Origin: Roseicyclus sediminis
GTDB taxonomy: Bacteria > Pseudomonadota > Alphaproteobacteria > Rhodobacterales > Rhodobacteraceae
Assembly: GCF_025515305.1 (NCBI RefSeq)
Contig: NZ_JAOPHT010000001.1
Coordinates: 439,651-503,650, forward strand
Reading direction: 5' to 3'
DNA: 64,000 nucleotides
The notes beneath the pieces were generated by a model. It saw only the letters and a list, made by a program, of their open reading frames with translations. It did not search any database and had not been told where the DNA came from. This document shows, in pieces, positions 1 to 8,428 of the stretch (position 1 is the first letter of the stretch; the number at the start of each line of letters is the position of its first letter). The position numbers were made by a program, and so were the translations under genes.

Positions 1-2
1 CC

Positions 3-500
3 GAGACCATTGTCACCAATGGCGCGGGGAACTACGCTGCCTTTCTCCACCGCTACTACCGGTTCCGCCGCAAGGGGACGCAGCTTGCTCCGACCTCCGG
101 CTCCATGGGCTATGGTCTGCCCGCAGCCGTCGCCGCGAAGCTGCGTCACCCGGAGCGGACCGTCGTCTGCCTCGCCGGGGACGGCTGCCTGCAAATGACG
201 ATGCAGGAGCTTTCGACGGCCCGGCAGCACGGCGCGGACATCATCGTCGTCATCGCCAACAACGGGCGCTACGGCACGATCCGGATGCACCAGGAGAACC
301 ACTATCCCGGCCGCGTCTCGGGGACCGAGTTGTTCAACCCGGACTACGTGCAGCTTGCCTCGGCCTATGGCGGCACCGGGCACCGGGTGACGGAGACCGC
401 GCAGTTCGCCGAGGCCTTCGGGACGGCCCGGAAGGGCGGCCTCCACCTGATCGAGTTGGTGCTCGATCCGCGGATGCTCAGCACCACCAAGTCGCTCTGA
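3..500 (+). CDS. TPP-dependent enzyme, acetolactate-synthase-like, C-terminal part (5' truncated by window edge)
   Basis: The reading frame is already open at the window edge and ends with TGA at 498-500. The visible part is the pyrophosphate-binding C-terminal domain of the acetolactate synthase/benzoylformate decarboxylase superfamily. It holds the ThDP/Mg motif GDG, 24 residues, then NN (GDGCLQM...ANNGRYGT), preceded by the usual GSMGYGLPAA segment. Such enzymes decarboxylate a 2-oxo acid through a ThDP adduct in the cytosol. The substrate cannot be told from this fragment. The catalytic Glu and the FAD/regulatory domains would lie upstream of the window. The nearby leu genes do not prove a role in branched-chain synthesis, because the ending lacks clear IlvB hallmarks. 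Confidence 0.85.
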   Translation, partial: ETIVTNGAGNYAAFLHRYYRFRRKGTQLAPTSGSMGYGLPAAVAAKLRHPERTVVCLAGDGCLQMTMQELSTARQHGADIIVVIANNGRYGTIRMHQENHYPGRVSGTELFNPDYVQLASAYGGTGHRVTETAQFAEAFGTARKGGLHLIELVLDPRMLSTTKSL

Positions 501-510
501 GCCCTTCCGT

Positions 511-1641
511 TCAGTCGCGGTAGCCGACCAGCGCGACCTCGCCCGACGCAAGGTCGATCACGTAACTGCGCCGTGCGTCCGGATCGTTTTCGGGCCAGGA
601 CCCGCGGGTCTGGAGCAGGACGACGTCGCCATCCACCGCGACCGGGCCAAGCGGAGGCGGCCGCGTGTTGCCCACGTCGTAGAGATCTGAAAGGCCCGGA
701 AAGTCGTCGACCTGCCGTTCGACCTCCAGCACCGTCCGCGCCTCCTGCGAAGGATCGAGGATCGCGATGGCAAGCCGGTCCGTGCCCCAGTTGCGCCCGA
801 ACACGATCAGCCTGTCGCGCACCGGGTCGTAAAGCATGCCGTCGGCGTCCCAACCGTCCATGCTGCGCAGGACGCTCCAGCGTCCCGTCTCGGGGTCGAG
901 CGCATAGAGAAAACCCTCGCCCCCGACCGTAATGCCGTAGAACAGGCCGCGCCGCGTGTCGATCGCGGCGCCGGTCGGCGACCCGATCTCCGGCACGTCG
1001 AGCGTCACGTCGAATCGACGGACCGCGCCGCCCTCGGTCAGCGCGAATCCCTCGTCGTCGAAAATCAGCTCCTCCCCTTTCCGCGCGTCCATCGCCGCAC
1101 GCAGCGCCGGGGTCAGCCGTTCGGGACGGACAGCGTCGGCGAGGTAGTCGAGCCGCATCGCCGGGATCGGCCCCGAAGCCGGATCGATGGCGAAGCCCTG
1201 TTCGGGCGCGCGATAGGACGCCGTGACGCTTGTCAGCGGCGGCAGGTCCGTCCGGGTGGCGAGATGCGTCACGAGTTCGCGGAAGGGCCGGCCATCGACG
1301 TTGCGGGGGTCGGGCATGTCCGGGTCACGGCGCAAGACTTCGGTTGGCGCGCCATTCACGAGAACCTCGGAACGTTCCGGCCGATACCCCGCGAGGACGA
1401 TCTCGCGCAGCACGGTCGCGGGCGACACGTCGACGAACCAGCGGACCGGCCCGTAATCGGCGAGGATCAGGGTGACCTCCGCACCGGGGCGGTCGACCCG
1501 CAGCCGCGCCTCGGGGCCGTGGATGCGCGCGCCGGTCCGTTCGTTGCCCTCGTAGATGCCGACGTAGTGCGTTTCGGGCTCCGCCGAGGCAACGGCCGGG
1601 GCGAGAAACGACAGGACAATGGCCAGGATGGAACGGCGCAT
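511..1641 (-). CDS. Secreted protein of unknown function, possible beta-propeller
   Basis: A 376-residue protein of unrecognised family. The start at 1641 is chosen because it follows a strong AAGGAGG site and begins a clear Sec signal peptide (basic MRRS, hydrophobic stretch, cleavage near ASA-EP at about residue 21). The frame stays open upstream into leuC, but that extension has no signal and overlaps a real gene. The C-terminal half has repeated phrases of the type LYALDPETGRW and MLYDPVRDRLIVFGRN. These resemble blades of a beta-propeller or an SMP-30/phytase-like fold, which is an inference only. It is convergent with the TPP enzyme (10 bp gap) and divergent from leuC. A periplasmic location is likely. 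Confidence 0.7.
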   Translation of the reverse strand: MRRSILAIVLSFLAPAVASAEPETHYVGIYEGNERTGARIHGPEARLRVDRPGAEVTLILADYGPVRWFVDVSPATVLREIVLAGYRPERSEVLVNGAPTEVLRRDPDMPDPRNVDGRPFRELVTHLATRTDLPPLTSVTASYRAPEQGFAIDPASGPIPAMRLDYLADAVRPERLTPALRAAMDARKGEELIFDDEGFALTEGGAVRRFDVTLDVPEIGSPTGAAIDTRRGLFYGITVGGEGFLYALDPETGRWSVLRSMDGWDADGMLYDPVRDRLIVFGRNWGTDRLAIAILDPSQEARTVLEVERQVDDFPGLSDLYDVGNTRPPPLGPVAVDGDVVLLQTRGSWPENDPDARRSYVIDLASGEVALVGYRD

Positions 1642-1751
1642 GGCGGCCTCCTTTGAACGCGTACGACAGCGGGAGGGTGTATCTGCGCAACTTGGCGGGA
1701 AGACGGCAGGCGCGGGGCACGCGCGGCGGCCCGTCGACACGTCGCGGAGAC

Positions 1752-1780
1752 TTGGATTCCGCGCGACGGCATTGTATCTG
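1752..1780 (+). promoter_or_regulatory. Possible sigma70-type promoter for leuC
   Basis: TTGGAT (1752-1757), a 17 bp spacer and TATCTG (1775-1780) lie in the 291 bp gap between the secreted-protein gene and leuC. The spacing is right but both boxes deviate from consensus. The rest of the gap (1642-1932) holds a possible short leader frame (1790-1876) and a small GGTGCC/GGCACC hairpin near 1878-1892. No other feature was seen there. Confidence 0.25.
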
Positions 1781-1789
1781 CGCGGCGTG

Positions 1790-1876
1790 ATGAACGGGAT
1801 TTTCGACATCTGCGATCGGGATCGCCTGCCCTGGCGGTTCTTCGGGGCGCGACTGTCCCGCCTCGGCGGGCGGTAG
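1790..1876 (+). CDS. Candidate 28-residue leader peptide upstream of leuC
   Basis: ATG at 1790 opens a 28-codon frame ending TAG at 1874-1876, 57 nt before leuC and just after the candidate promoter. The peptide has three Leu codons and several Arg codons in its second half but no run of Leu codons, so classic leucine attenuation is not obvious. No good ribosome site was seen. A small GC hairpin follows the stop. It is recorded only because of its position and may be a chance frame. Confidence 0.15.
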   Translation: MNGIFDICDRDRLPWRFFGARLSRLGGR

Positions 1877-1932
1877 GCCGGTGCCGACGGCACCACGCGG
1901 ATCGCCCACGAGACCCCGAAGGATAACCTGAC

Positions 1933-3339
1933 ATGACCGGCAAGACACTCTACGACAAGATCTGGGACGCACACCTCGTCCACGCGGCCGAGGACGGCAC
2001 CAGCCTTCTCTACATAGACCGCCACCTCGTCCACGAGGTCACGAGTCCGCAGGCCTTCGAAGGGCTTCGCATGGCCGGGCGGTCGGTTCGCGCGCCCGAC
2101 AAGACGATCGCGGTTCCGGACCACAACGTGCCGACCACGGCAGGCCGCGAGAATCCTGAGAACATGACCGAGGACAGCCGCATCCAGGTGGCGGCCCTCG
2201 ACAAGAACGCGCGGGATTTCGGCATCCACTACTACCCGGTCTCCGACGTCCGGCAGGGCATCGTCCACATCGTCGGGCCCGAACAGGGCTGGACGCTGCC
2301 CGGCATGACCGTGGTCTGCGGCGACAGCCATACCGCGACCCATGGCGCCTTCGGCGCGCTGGCGCATGGCATCGGCACGTCCGAGGTGGAGCACGTGCTG
2401 GCCACCCAGACGCTGATCCAGAAGAAGTCGAAGAACATGAAGGTGGAGATCACCGGGAAGCTCGGCCCCGGCGTTACCGCCAAGGACATCACCCTTTCCG
2501 TCATCGGCCATACCGGCACGGCGGGCGGCACCGGTTACGTCATCGAGTATTGCGGCGAGGCGATCCGCTCGCTCTCCATGGAGGGGCGGATGACCGTCTG
2601 CAACATGGCGATCGAGGGTGGCGCGCGCGCGGGCCTGATCGCGCCGGACGAGACTACGTTCGACTACGTCAAGGGCCGCCCCCACGCGCCGAAAGGTGCG
2701 CAGTGGGAGGCCGCGTTGGCCTGGTGGAAGACGCTCTATTCCGACGATGACGCCCATTGGGACAAGGTCGTCACGATCCGGGGCGAGGACATCGCGCCGG
2801 TGGTGACCTGGGGCACCTCGCCCGAGGATGTTCTGCCGATCACCGCGACCGTCCCCGCACCCGAGGATTTCGCTGGCGGCAAGGTCTCGGCGGCGAAACG
2901 GTCGCTGGAGTACATGGGCCTCCTGCCCGGCACGCCGCTGAAGGACATCGAGATCGACACGGTCTTCATCGGCTCCTGCACCAACGGGCGGATCGAGGAC
3001 CTTCGGGCCGCCGCCGCGATCCTAAAGGGCAAGAAGATCAAGGACGGCATCCGCGCCATGGTCGTCCCCGGCTCGGGCCTCGTGCGCGCCCAGGCCGAGG
3101 AGGAGGGGCTCGCCGACATCTTCAAGGAAGCCGGCTTCGAATGGCGGCTCGCAGGCTGTTCCATGTGCCTTGCGATGAACCCCGACCAGCTGAGCCCCGG
3201 GGAACGCTGCGCGGCGACGTCGAACCGGAACTTCGAGGGCCGGCAGGGACGCGGCGGACGCACCCACCTGATGAGCCCGGCCATGGCCGCCGCCGCCGCG
3301 GTGACGGGCCGGCTCACCGACGTGCGCGAGATGATGTGA
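1933..3339 (+). CDS. leuC: 3-isopropylmalate dehydratase large subunit
   Basis: LeuC, 468 residues, the usual length. Together with LeuD it isomerises 2-isopropylmalate to 3-isopropylmalate in leucine synthesis in the cytosol. The N-terminus ([14 protein letters not shown]) and the substrate-site VPDHNVPTT and GDSHTATHG motifs are typical of the aconitase superfamily. The three [4Fe-4S] ligands are visible at Cys349 (FIGSCTNGR), Cys409 and Cys412 (AGCSMCLAM). The start is ATG after GAAGGATAACCTGAC. The partner leuD lies 3.4 kb downstream and leuB 8 kb downstream, separated by unrelated genes, so this is not a compact leuCDB operon. A block of tandem palindromes follows the stop and probably ends transcription. 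Confidence 0.97.
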   Translation: MTGKTLYDKIWDAHLVHAAEDGTSLLYIDRHLVHEVTSPQAFEGLRMAGRSVRAPDKTIAVPDHNVPTTAGRENPENMTEDSRIQVAALDKNARDFGIHYYPVSDVRQGIVHIVGPEQGWTLPGMTVVCGDSHTATHGAFGALAHGIGTSEVEHVLATQTLIQKKSKNMKVEITGKLGPGVTAKDITLSVIGHTGTAGGTGYVIEYCGEAIRSLSMEGRMTVCNMAIEGGARAGLIAPDETTFDYVKGRPHAPKGAQWEAALAWWKTLYSDDDAHWDKVVTIRGEDIAPVVTWGTSPEDVLPITATVPAPEDFAGGKVSAAKRSLEYMGLLPGTPLKDIEIDTVFIGSCTNGRIEDLRAAAAILKGKKIKDGIRAMVVPGSGLVRAQAEEEGLADIFKEAGFEWRLAGCSMCLAMNPDQLSPGERCAATSNRNFEGRQGRGGRTHLMSPAMAAAAAVTGRLTDVREMM

Positions 3340-3342
3340 CCC

Positions 3343-3437
3343 GCGTGGCCAGGCTTTTTCAAAAGCCTGGCCACGCCCTTCCAAGGGCGTTGCCAGTCCC
3401 TTGCAAGGGACTGGCCCGGAGTTTTGCAAAACTCCGG
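3343..3437. repeat. Four back-to-back perfect palindromes between leuC and the convergent MFS gene
   Basis: Four inverted repeats fill 95 bp. (1) 3343-3376: 16 bp arms GCGTGGCCAGGCTTTT with a 2 nt spacer. (2) 3373-3390: ACGCCCTT arms, 2 nt spacer, sharing four bases with the first. (3) 3392-3415: a 24 nt uninterrupted palindrome around CCTTGCAAGG. (4) 3416-3437: a 22 nt uninterrupted palindrome around TTTTGCAAAA with CCGGAG flanks. All arms are exact. The block lies between two convergent stop codons, as expected for a bidirectional terminator or an intergenic palindromic repeat family. There is no downstream T-run, so a standard Rho-independent terminator is not shown. Arm 4 recurs near 58988-59056. 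Confidence 0.9.
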
Positions 3438-3441
3438 CCGC

Positions 3442-4644
3442 TCAGCGCAGCAGCTTGCGCGCCACCGGGACCATTGCGACGCTGAGCGCCAGGCACCAGA
3501 GGCCCATCGCAAGACCCTGCTGGGGGAAATCGAGGCCGCGGTCGATCAGGACGCCGGTGATCCCCGGCCCGATCGCCGTCGACAGCACCATGAGCGCGGT
3601 GGCCATGGACCGCACCGCCCCGAGGTGCCGTGTTCCGTAGACCGCCGGCAAGAGCGTGCCCCAGGTGGTACCCGCCATCCCCTGCGTGATGCCGGTGACG
3701 CCCAGCGCGGCGATCCAGCCCAGAGGAGTCTCCGCCGCGCCGATCAGGATGATCCCCGCCGCCATCGGCAGAACCATCACGGGCAGGATCCGCGCCGGCC
3801 CGAAGCGGTCGGCCGCCCATCCCGCGAGAAAGGCGGTCGAGACCGTGGCGGCGGCGTAGGCCGGATACCCCGGCGCCATGGCCTGCAGGGTCCAGCCCTT
3901 CACCTCCGAGACATGGACCTGGTGAAAGAAGATCACCGTGCCGATGAACCCCGGCGTCAGCAGGAGCGGGATCAGCGCCCAGAACAACCAGTGGCGCAGC
4001 ACCTCCGCCCGGCCCCAGTGGCGACCATCCATGCCCGGGGCGCCTTCGCCGCCGGCGGATCCCTGCGGCGCGCGGTTCCGCGCCAGCAAAACGAGCAGCG
4101 CCGGCAGGATCGCCAGCGCGATCACCGCGGCCACCACCCCCCAGGAGGCGCGCCAGCCGATCGCCGCCATCAGCAGGACCGCCGGCAGCGGCAGGAGCAC
4201 CTCGCCCAGCGGGTAGCCGAGGTTGGTCAGCGCGATCGCCCTGCCCCGGGTCGCCACGAACCAGCGCGCCATGGCCGTCATCTTGATATGGCTGAACATG
4301 CCCTGCCCGCAGAACCGCAGGAGGAACACCGAGATCCCGAGGGTCCAGATCGACGTCCCGAGCGCCATCAGCGCCGCGGCGCCCGCGAAGGCCGCGGCGA
4401 CCAAGGGGGCCAGCCGGGACAGCGGGACCGTGTCCGCCCATGATCCCCGTCCGAGCAGAAGCGCCGCCGATCCGAGTGTGGCGAGCGTGTAGAGGAGGCC
4501 CCAGTCCCCGTCGCTCAGCCCGTATTCGGCCCGGATCTCGCCGGCAAAGAGGGAAATGAAATACGTCTGCCCGAAGGACGAGCCGAACGCGAGAAGCAGG
4601 CCCGTGGCGAGCCATCGCCGGTTCTCGGCCAGAAAGCGGAACAT
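3442..4644 (-). CDS. MFS transporter
   Basis: A 400-residue integral membrane protein with about 12 hydrophobic segments. The family assignment rests on MFS loop motifs such as AGWAADRFGPARILP between two helices and GRGSWADTVPLSRLAP near the first half. It would be a proton- or gradient-driven transporter in the inner membrane. The substrate cannot be predicted. The start ATG at 4644 lies 12 nt after the stop of the upstream HupE-like gene, so the two are probably one transcript. The short spacing suggests a shared role with a metal-related permease, but this is inference. The 3' end abuts the tandem palindromes. Confidence 0.85.
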   Translation of the reverse strand: MFRFLAENRRWLATGLLLAFGSSFGQTYFISLFAGEIRAEYGLSDGDWGLLYTLATLGSAALLLGRGSWADTVPLSRLAPLVAAAFAGAAALMALGTSIWTLGISVFLLRFCGQGMFSHIKMTAMARWFVATRGRAIALTNLGYPLGEVLLPLPAVLLMAAIGWRASWGVVAAVIALAILPALLVLLARNRAPQGSAGGEGAPGMDGRHWGRAEVLRHWLFWALIPLLLTPGFIGTVIFFHQVHVSEVKGWTLQAMAPGYPAYAAATVSTAFLAGWAADRFGPARILPVMVLPMAAGIILIGAAETPLGWIAALGVTGITQGMAGTTWGTLLPAVYGTRHLGAVRSMATALMVLSTAIGPGITGVLIDRGLDFPQQGLAMGLWCLALSVAMVPVARKLLR

Positions 4645-4656
4645 GTCGGAATGCCG

Positions 4657-5796
4657 TCAGAGCAGGGTGCGTTCCACCACCCAATAGGCCCCGATCGCGG
4701 CAATGGCCAGCGAAGCCGGAATGGCGATGACCCGGCGATACCAGGACCGCGAGAGGAACCACCCGGTCAACGCCAGCGCCATGCCGATCACGGCCAGCTG
4801 GCCGATCTCCACCCCGATGTTGAATCCCACGAGCGCGGCGGCGAAGCGGCCGCTTGCGATCCCGTAGTCGCCCAGCACGCTGGCGAAGCCCAGCCCGTGC
4901 AGAAGCCCGAAACAGAACACGAGGAGCGTGCGCCCCCGGATACTGCCGAACCCCAGCGTGTTCTCCACCCCGACATAGACGATGGTTGCGGCGATCAGGG
5001 GCTCGACCACGCTTGCCGGAACGGCGACGACACCCGTGGCGGCCAGCGCCAGCGTCAGCGTGTGCGCCAGCGTGAAGGCCGTGACCTGCCACAGAAGCGG
5101 GCCGGCCGTCGTGGCGAAGAAGTAGAGCCCCAGGACGAAGAGGATGTGGTCGAGCCCGAGCGGCACGATATGCTCGAACCCGGCACCGATGTAGCGCAGG
5201 AATACCGTCCCCGCGCCTTCGGTCAGCACTTCGGTGCGCGGCAGGGGCGGGGTCAGTTCGCCACCCGCGAGAAATCCCTCATAGGCATCGTCGCCGCCGC
5301 CGGTCTGGCGCGGGATGAACGTGCCCCAGCCGGGAGCGATGCCCATCTGCACGCCTTCGTCGCCCGGCGGAAGTTCCGCCATGACCGTGAGGATGGAATA
5401 GCGCGGCAGTTCCAGATCTCCGGGCGCGGGAATTTCCAGCGCGACGATCTCGGGTTCCAGCCGCCTGTCCCCCACCTGGATCGTCAGGCCCTGGGAGATG
5501 CGGGGCCACGCTTCCCTGAACGCGGCCTCGAGCGCGTCCCCGTCCATGGCGCGAAACCGGTCGTAGAGAACGGCCTCGGGCGCATCGTCCGTATCACCGA
5601 CCGAAGAGAGGTCGATTCCGGCCAGAAGCGGCTCGAGCGCGATACGAAGCGACACGGTCGCCTGCGTCTGTGCAACCTCCACATCCGCGACGGTGGGGCG
5701 GATTTCATGGGCGCCCGCCGACCCAATCGTGACCGCCAAGGCCATTGACAGCAGCACCGATCGGCAACAGGAGGGGATTCGGAAGGGAAAGGACAC
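4657..5796 (-). CDS. HupE/UreJ-family membrane protein
   Basis: A 379-residue protein with a signal peptide (about 30 residues, cleavage near SAGA-HE), a roughly 170-residue extracytoplasmic domain and a C-terminal membrane domain of about six helices. The His/Asp-rich membrane motifs GLDHILFVLGL, FTLAHTLTLAL and FGLLHGLGFAS are typical of HupE/UreJ_2 proteins. That family is linked to nickel, cobalt or other metal uptake. The GTG start at 5796 gives a full signal peptide but leaves only 5 nt to the divergent DUF4198-like gene. ATG at 5745 would leave more room but shortens the signal to about 14 residues. It is followed by an MFS gene after 12 nt. The metal is unknown. Confidence 0.8.
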   Translation of the reverse strand: MSFPFRIPSCCRSVLLSMALAVTIGSAGAHEIRPTVADVEVAQTQATVSLRIALEPLLAGIDLSSVGDTDDAPEAVLYDRFRAMDGDALEAAFREAWPRISQGLTIQVGDRRLEPEIVALEIPAPGDLELPRYSILTVMAELPPGDEGVQMGIAPGWGTFIPRQTGGGDDAYEGFLAGGELTPPLPRTEVLTEGAGTVFLRYIGAGFEHIVPLGLDHILFVLGLYFFATTAGPLLWQVTAFTLAHTLTLALAATGVVAVPASVVEPLIAATIVYVGVENTLGFGSIRGRTLLVFCFGLLHGLGFASVLGDYGIASGRFAAALVGFNIGVEIGQLAVIGMALALTGWFLSRSWYRRVIAIPASLAIAAIGAYWVVERTLL

Positions 5797-5801
5797 GCTC
5801 G

Positions 5802-6656
5802 ATGCTCCGTCTGGCTATGGCCGCAACCCTCGCCCTGTCGCTCGGGGTGGGCAAGGTCGCTGCGCACGAATTCTGGATTTCGCCCGAGGCCTATCGCTGG
5901 CCCGCGGACGCTTCGCTCGTCGCCGACCTCCGTGTCGGCGAGGAGTTCCGCGGCGTTCCGCAGAGCTTCATACCCCGGAATTTCGTCCGCTTCGAGATCC
6001 TCACTTCAGAAGGCCCGCTCGACGTCGACGGTCGGCTGGGCGACATTCCCGCCCTTTCCGCCGAGACCCTGCCCGAGGGCCTTGCGGTGATCGTGCACGA
6101 GACGACGGCACGCGCCCTGACATGGGACGAGTGGGACCGTTTCGAAGCCTTCGCGGGCCACAAGGGGCTGGGCGATGTGATGGCGATGCACGAAGCGCGG
6201 GGCCTCGACCGGATCGACGTGCGCGAGGACTACGTACGCTATGCCAAGTCGCTTGTGGCGATCGGCCATGGCCGCGGACAGGATAGCGTCGTCGGCCTGC
6301 GCACGGAGCTTGTCGCCTTGGCCAATCCATATGTCGATGATCTCGCCGGCGCGCTTCCCGTACAGCTTCTGCTCGACGGCGAGCCGCGTCGCATGGCCCA
6401 GGTCGAGGTGTTTTCGCGACCCGCCGGCGGCGGCGAGGCGGAGCTCGAGCTGTTTCAGACCGACGGAAACGGCATCGTCGTTCTGCCGGTCAATTCGGGA
6501 ATGGAGTATCTGGTGAACGCGGTAACGCTGGAGCCGATGGAGCCGACGGACCCGGATGCGGACGCCGCGGGCTCGGAGGCCGAGGGCCCGGCGGAATGGC
6601 GCACGCTGTGGGCAAGCCTGACCTTCGAGGTGCCCGCACCCGAGACCACACCCTGA
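5802..6656 (+). CDS. Secreted DUF4198-like protein
   Basis: A 284-residue exported protein. ATG at 5802 starts a signal peptide ([14 protein letters not shown], cleavage near KVAA-HE), so the mature form begins [12 protein letters not shown]. This resembles the DUF4198 family (NikK-like/CbiK-like), whose members often carry an N-terminal His that can bind metal and accompany nickel or cobalt uptake. Later segments ([18 protein letters not shown] region and [12 protein letters not shown]) look like a beta-rich domain of that family. An acidic low-complexity stretch (about residues 245-265) precedes the C-terminus. It is divergent from the HupE-like gene with only 5 nt between starts, so expression may be mutually constrained. 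leuD follows 59 nt downstream. Confidence 0.7.
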   Translation: MLRLAMAATLALSLGVGKVAAHEFWISPEAYRWPADASLVADLRVGEEFRGVPQSFIPRNFVRFEILTSEGPLDVDGRLGDIPALSAETLPEGLAVIVHETTARALTWDEWDRFEAFAGHKGLGDVMAMHEARGLDRIDVREDYVRYAKSLVAIGHGRGQDSVVGLRTELVALANPYVDDLAGALPVQLLLDGEPRRMAQVEVFSRPAGGGEAELELFQTDGNGIVVLPVNSGMEYLVNAVTLEPMEPTDPDADAAGSEAEGPAEWRTLWASLTFEVPAPETTP

Positions 6657-6715
6657 CCGGCTTGCCCGTGGCGCGACGGCGCGCTATCGGGAAGACCGCA
6701 ACCGAGGAGGCCGCG

Positions 6716-7321
6716 ATGGACAAGTTCACCAGGCTCACAGGCGTCGCCGCGCCGCTGCCGCAGATCAACGTCGACACCGACATGATCATCCCCAAGCAGT
6801 TCCTGAAGACGATCCAGCGCTCGGGCCTCGGCAAGAACCTCTTCGACGAGATGCGGTACGACGACGACGGCAACGAGATCCCGGATTTCGTTCTGAACAA
6901 GCCCGCCTATCGCGAGGCGCAGATCCTTGTCGCCGGCGAGAACTTCGGCTGCGGGTCGTCGCGCGAACATGCGCCCTGGGCGCTTCTGGACTTTGGCATC
7001 CGCTGCGTGATCGCGCCGTCCTTCGCCGACATCTTCTTCAACAACTGCTTCAAGAACGGCATCCTGCCCATCGTCCTGCCGCAGGAGGACGTGGACAAGC
7101 TGATGGACGACGCCGAGCGCGGCGCCAATGCCGTGGTCACGGTCGATCTGGAAAGCCAGACGATCATGGGGCCCGATGGGGGCACGATCGCGTTCGAGGT
7201 TGATGCCTTCCGCAAGCACTGCCTTCTCAACGGGCTGGACGATATCGGCCTGACGCTGGAGAAGGCGGCGGCGATCGATGGTTTCGAGGCCGCGGCTGCA
7301 CAGGCGCGTCCCTGGGTCTGA
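6716..7321 (+). CDS. leuD: 3-isopropylmalate dehydratase small subunit
   Basis: LeuD, 201 residues, the normal length. It forms the swivel subunit that completes the active site with LeuC. Diagnostic segments are [14 protein letters not shown] near the N-terminus, [17 protein letters not shown], and the [17 protein letters not shown] stretch. ATG at 6716 is preceded by GAGGAGG at good spacing. The frame runs upstream into the DUF4198-like gene, but that extension has no family similarity. It is 59 nt after the DUF4198-like stop and could be on the same transcript. Confidence 0.97.
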   Translation: MDKFTRLTGVAAPLPQINVDTDMIIPKQFLKTIQRSGLGKNLFDEMRYDDDGNEIPDFVLNKPAYREAQILVAGENFGCGSSREHAPWALLDFGIRCVIAPSFADIFFNNCFKNGILPIVLPQEDVDKLMDDAERGANAVVTVDLESQTIMGPDGGTIAFEVDAFRKHCLLNGLDDIGLTLEKAAAIDGFEAAAAQARPWV

Positions 7322-7385
7322 AGGCCCGCCCCAACTCCGGGAACTGATGCAATTGCAGCACAGTGTCGTGTTCAATCCGCGACGC

Positions 7386-7394
7386 TGTGGATAA
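7386..7394 (-). promoter_or_regulatory. Isolated perfect DnaA-box sequence
   Basis: TGTGGATAA is the exact reverse complement of the TTATCCACA DnaA consensus. It lies in the 252 bp gap after leuD, which otherwise shows no RNA gene or terminator that I can support. A single box is not an origin. It could be a regulatory DnaA site or chance. A second identical copy lies at 38048-38056. Confidence 0.3.
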
Positions 7395-7573
7395 CCGCGC
7401 GCGAGCCACGCTTGCGCGGCCGGTCAAATCTGGGCAGTTTTGTGGCAAAAATCGGGCGTTGTTGGCGCCGTTTCGGTTCAATCATCGCAATTTTGCACCG
7501 AGCGGGACACGCAGCGGACCGATTCCATAACTAGGAAGTCGGAACAACCGGCTTCGAGATTGAGGTAGAGTGA

Positions 7574-8428
7574 GTGCTGACCCAGCTCGTAGGTGCATTG
7601 GCACGTGCGTTGATCGCGGTCATCGTGATCGCGACACCGTCGCTGCTGATCCCCGGGACCAGTCCCGAGGGCACGCAGGTGGTCACGCTGGTTGCGCTGG
7701 CCCTCGGCGTCTTTGTCGGCATGGAATATGCCGCAACCTATCCCGGACTGATCGAATTCCGTGACGCGCCGCCCTTCAACCGTGTGCGCATCCTGACGCT
7801 CTTCGTGACGCTTTTCCTGCTGAGCCTCGTCGCAAACGCCCAACCCGGGCAGGGATCGAGCCTCGCCATCATCGTCAACGCCTTCGGGATCCTGGTCGCA
7901 TCCGCGCTCGATTTCCCGTTCAGCCCGGTGCAGATGATCGGCGCGCACCTGCCGCCGGGGCTCGAGCCCTTCATGGTCACCAAGATCAAGGGCATGGCCG
8001 GCATCGCGCTTCTGGTGATGCTGCTGTCGATCTTCATCTTCGGACTGCTGATCCGGTTGCACCAGTGGCCGAACCGCGGCAGTTCGTTCAACGTGTGGAT
8101 CAACCTTCCCACCTTCGATCCGACCACGGGCGGCGACGTCGTGAAAAGGTTGCGGCGCGATTCGCTCGTTAACGTGATCTTAGGAGTTTTCGCGCCATTC
8201 GTGCTTCCGGTGGTGGCCGTCATCGCGGCCAACCATATCAACATCGCCGTGCTGTCCTCTCCGCACGCGATGGTCTGGGGGATCACGCTGTGGATGTTCA
8301 TTCCGCTCAGCCTCCTGATGCGGGGACTGGCGATGGGGCGAATCGCCGACATGATCGGGCAGCGGCGCGCGCGGCTGACCGCCTCCCTGGGCTCCGATGG
8401 GCCCGGTTCGCCGGCCCTGTCGCGATAG
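7574..8428 (+). CDS. Multi-spanning membrane protein of unknown function
   Basis: A 284-residue protein with roughly six to seven hydrophobic segments, for example LIAVIVIATPSLLIPG, VVTLVALALGVFVG, LTLFVTLFLLSLVA and MAGIALLVMLLSIFIFGLL. I do not recognise the family. A cytosolic, polar stretch of about 40 residues (around LHQWPNRGSSFNVW to LRRDSLVNV) separates the N- and C-terminal membrane parts. The start is GTG at 7574. Another GTG four bases upstream is out of frame. The 3' end overlaps the possible start region of the next gene, suggesting translational coupling. Confidence 0.65.
   Translation: MLTQLVGALARALIAVIVIATPSLLIPGTSPEGTQVVTLVALALGVFVGMEYAATYPGLIEFRDAPPFNRVRILTLFVTLFLLSLVANAQPGQGSSLAIIVNAFGILVASALDFPFSPVQMIGAHLPPGLEPFMVTKIKGMAGIALLVMLLSIFIFGLLIRLHQWPNRGSSFNVWINLPTFDPTTGGDVVKRLRRDSLVNVILGVFAPFVLPVVAVIAANHINIAVLSSPHAMVWGITLWMFIPLSLLMRGLAMGRIADMIGQRRARLTASLGSDGPGSPALSR

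Noticed and set aside
511..2757. A 748-residue frame on the minus strand covering the secreted protein and most of leuC
   Set aside because: Only the part from 1641 downward carries a signal peptide and ribosome site. The rest is antisense to leuC and has no coherent protein pattern.
3343..3437. The palindromes as a standard Rho-independent terminator
   Set aside because: The stems are strong, but no T-run follows on either strand, so a simple intrinsic terminator is not shown. They are listed as a repeat instead.
3359..5092. A 577-residue frame on the minus strand across the MFS and HupE region
   Set aside because: It is in a different frame from the clear MFS and HupE proteins and reads Gly/Arg/Ala-rich without domains.
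7386..7394. A replication origin near the DnaA box
   Set aside because: There is only a single box, no AT-rich unwinding region with clustered boxes, and no dnaA, dnaN or parAB genes nearby.
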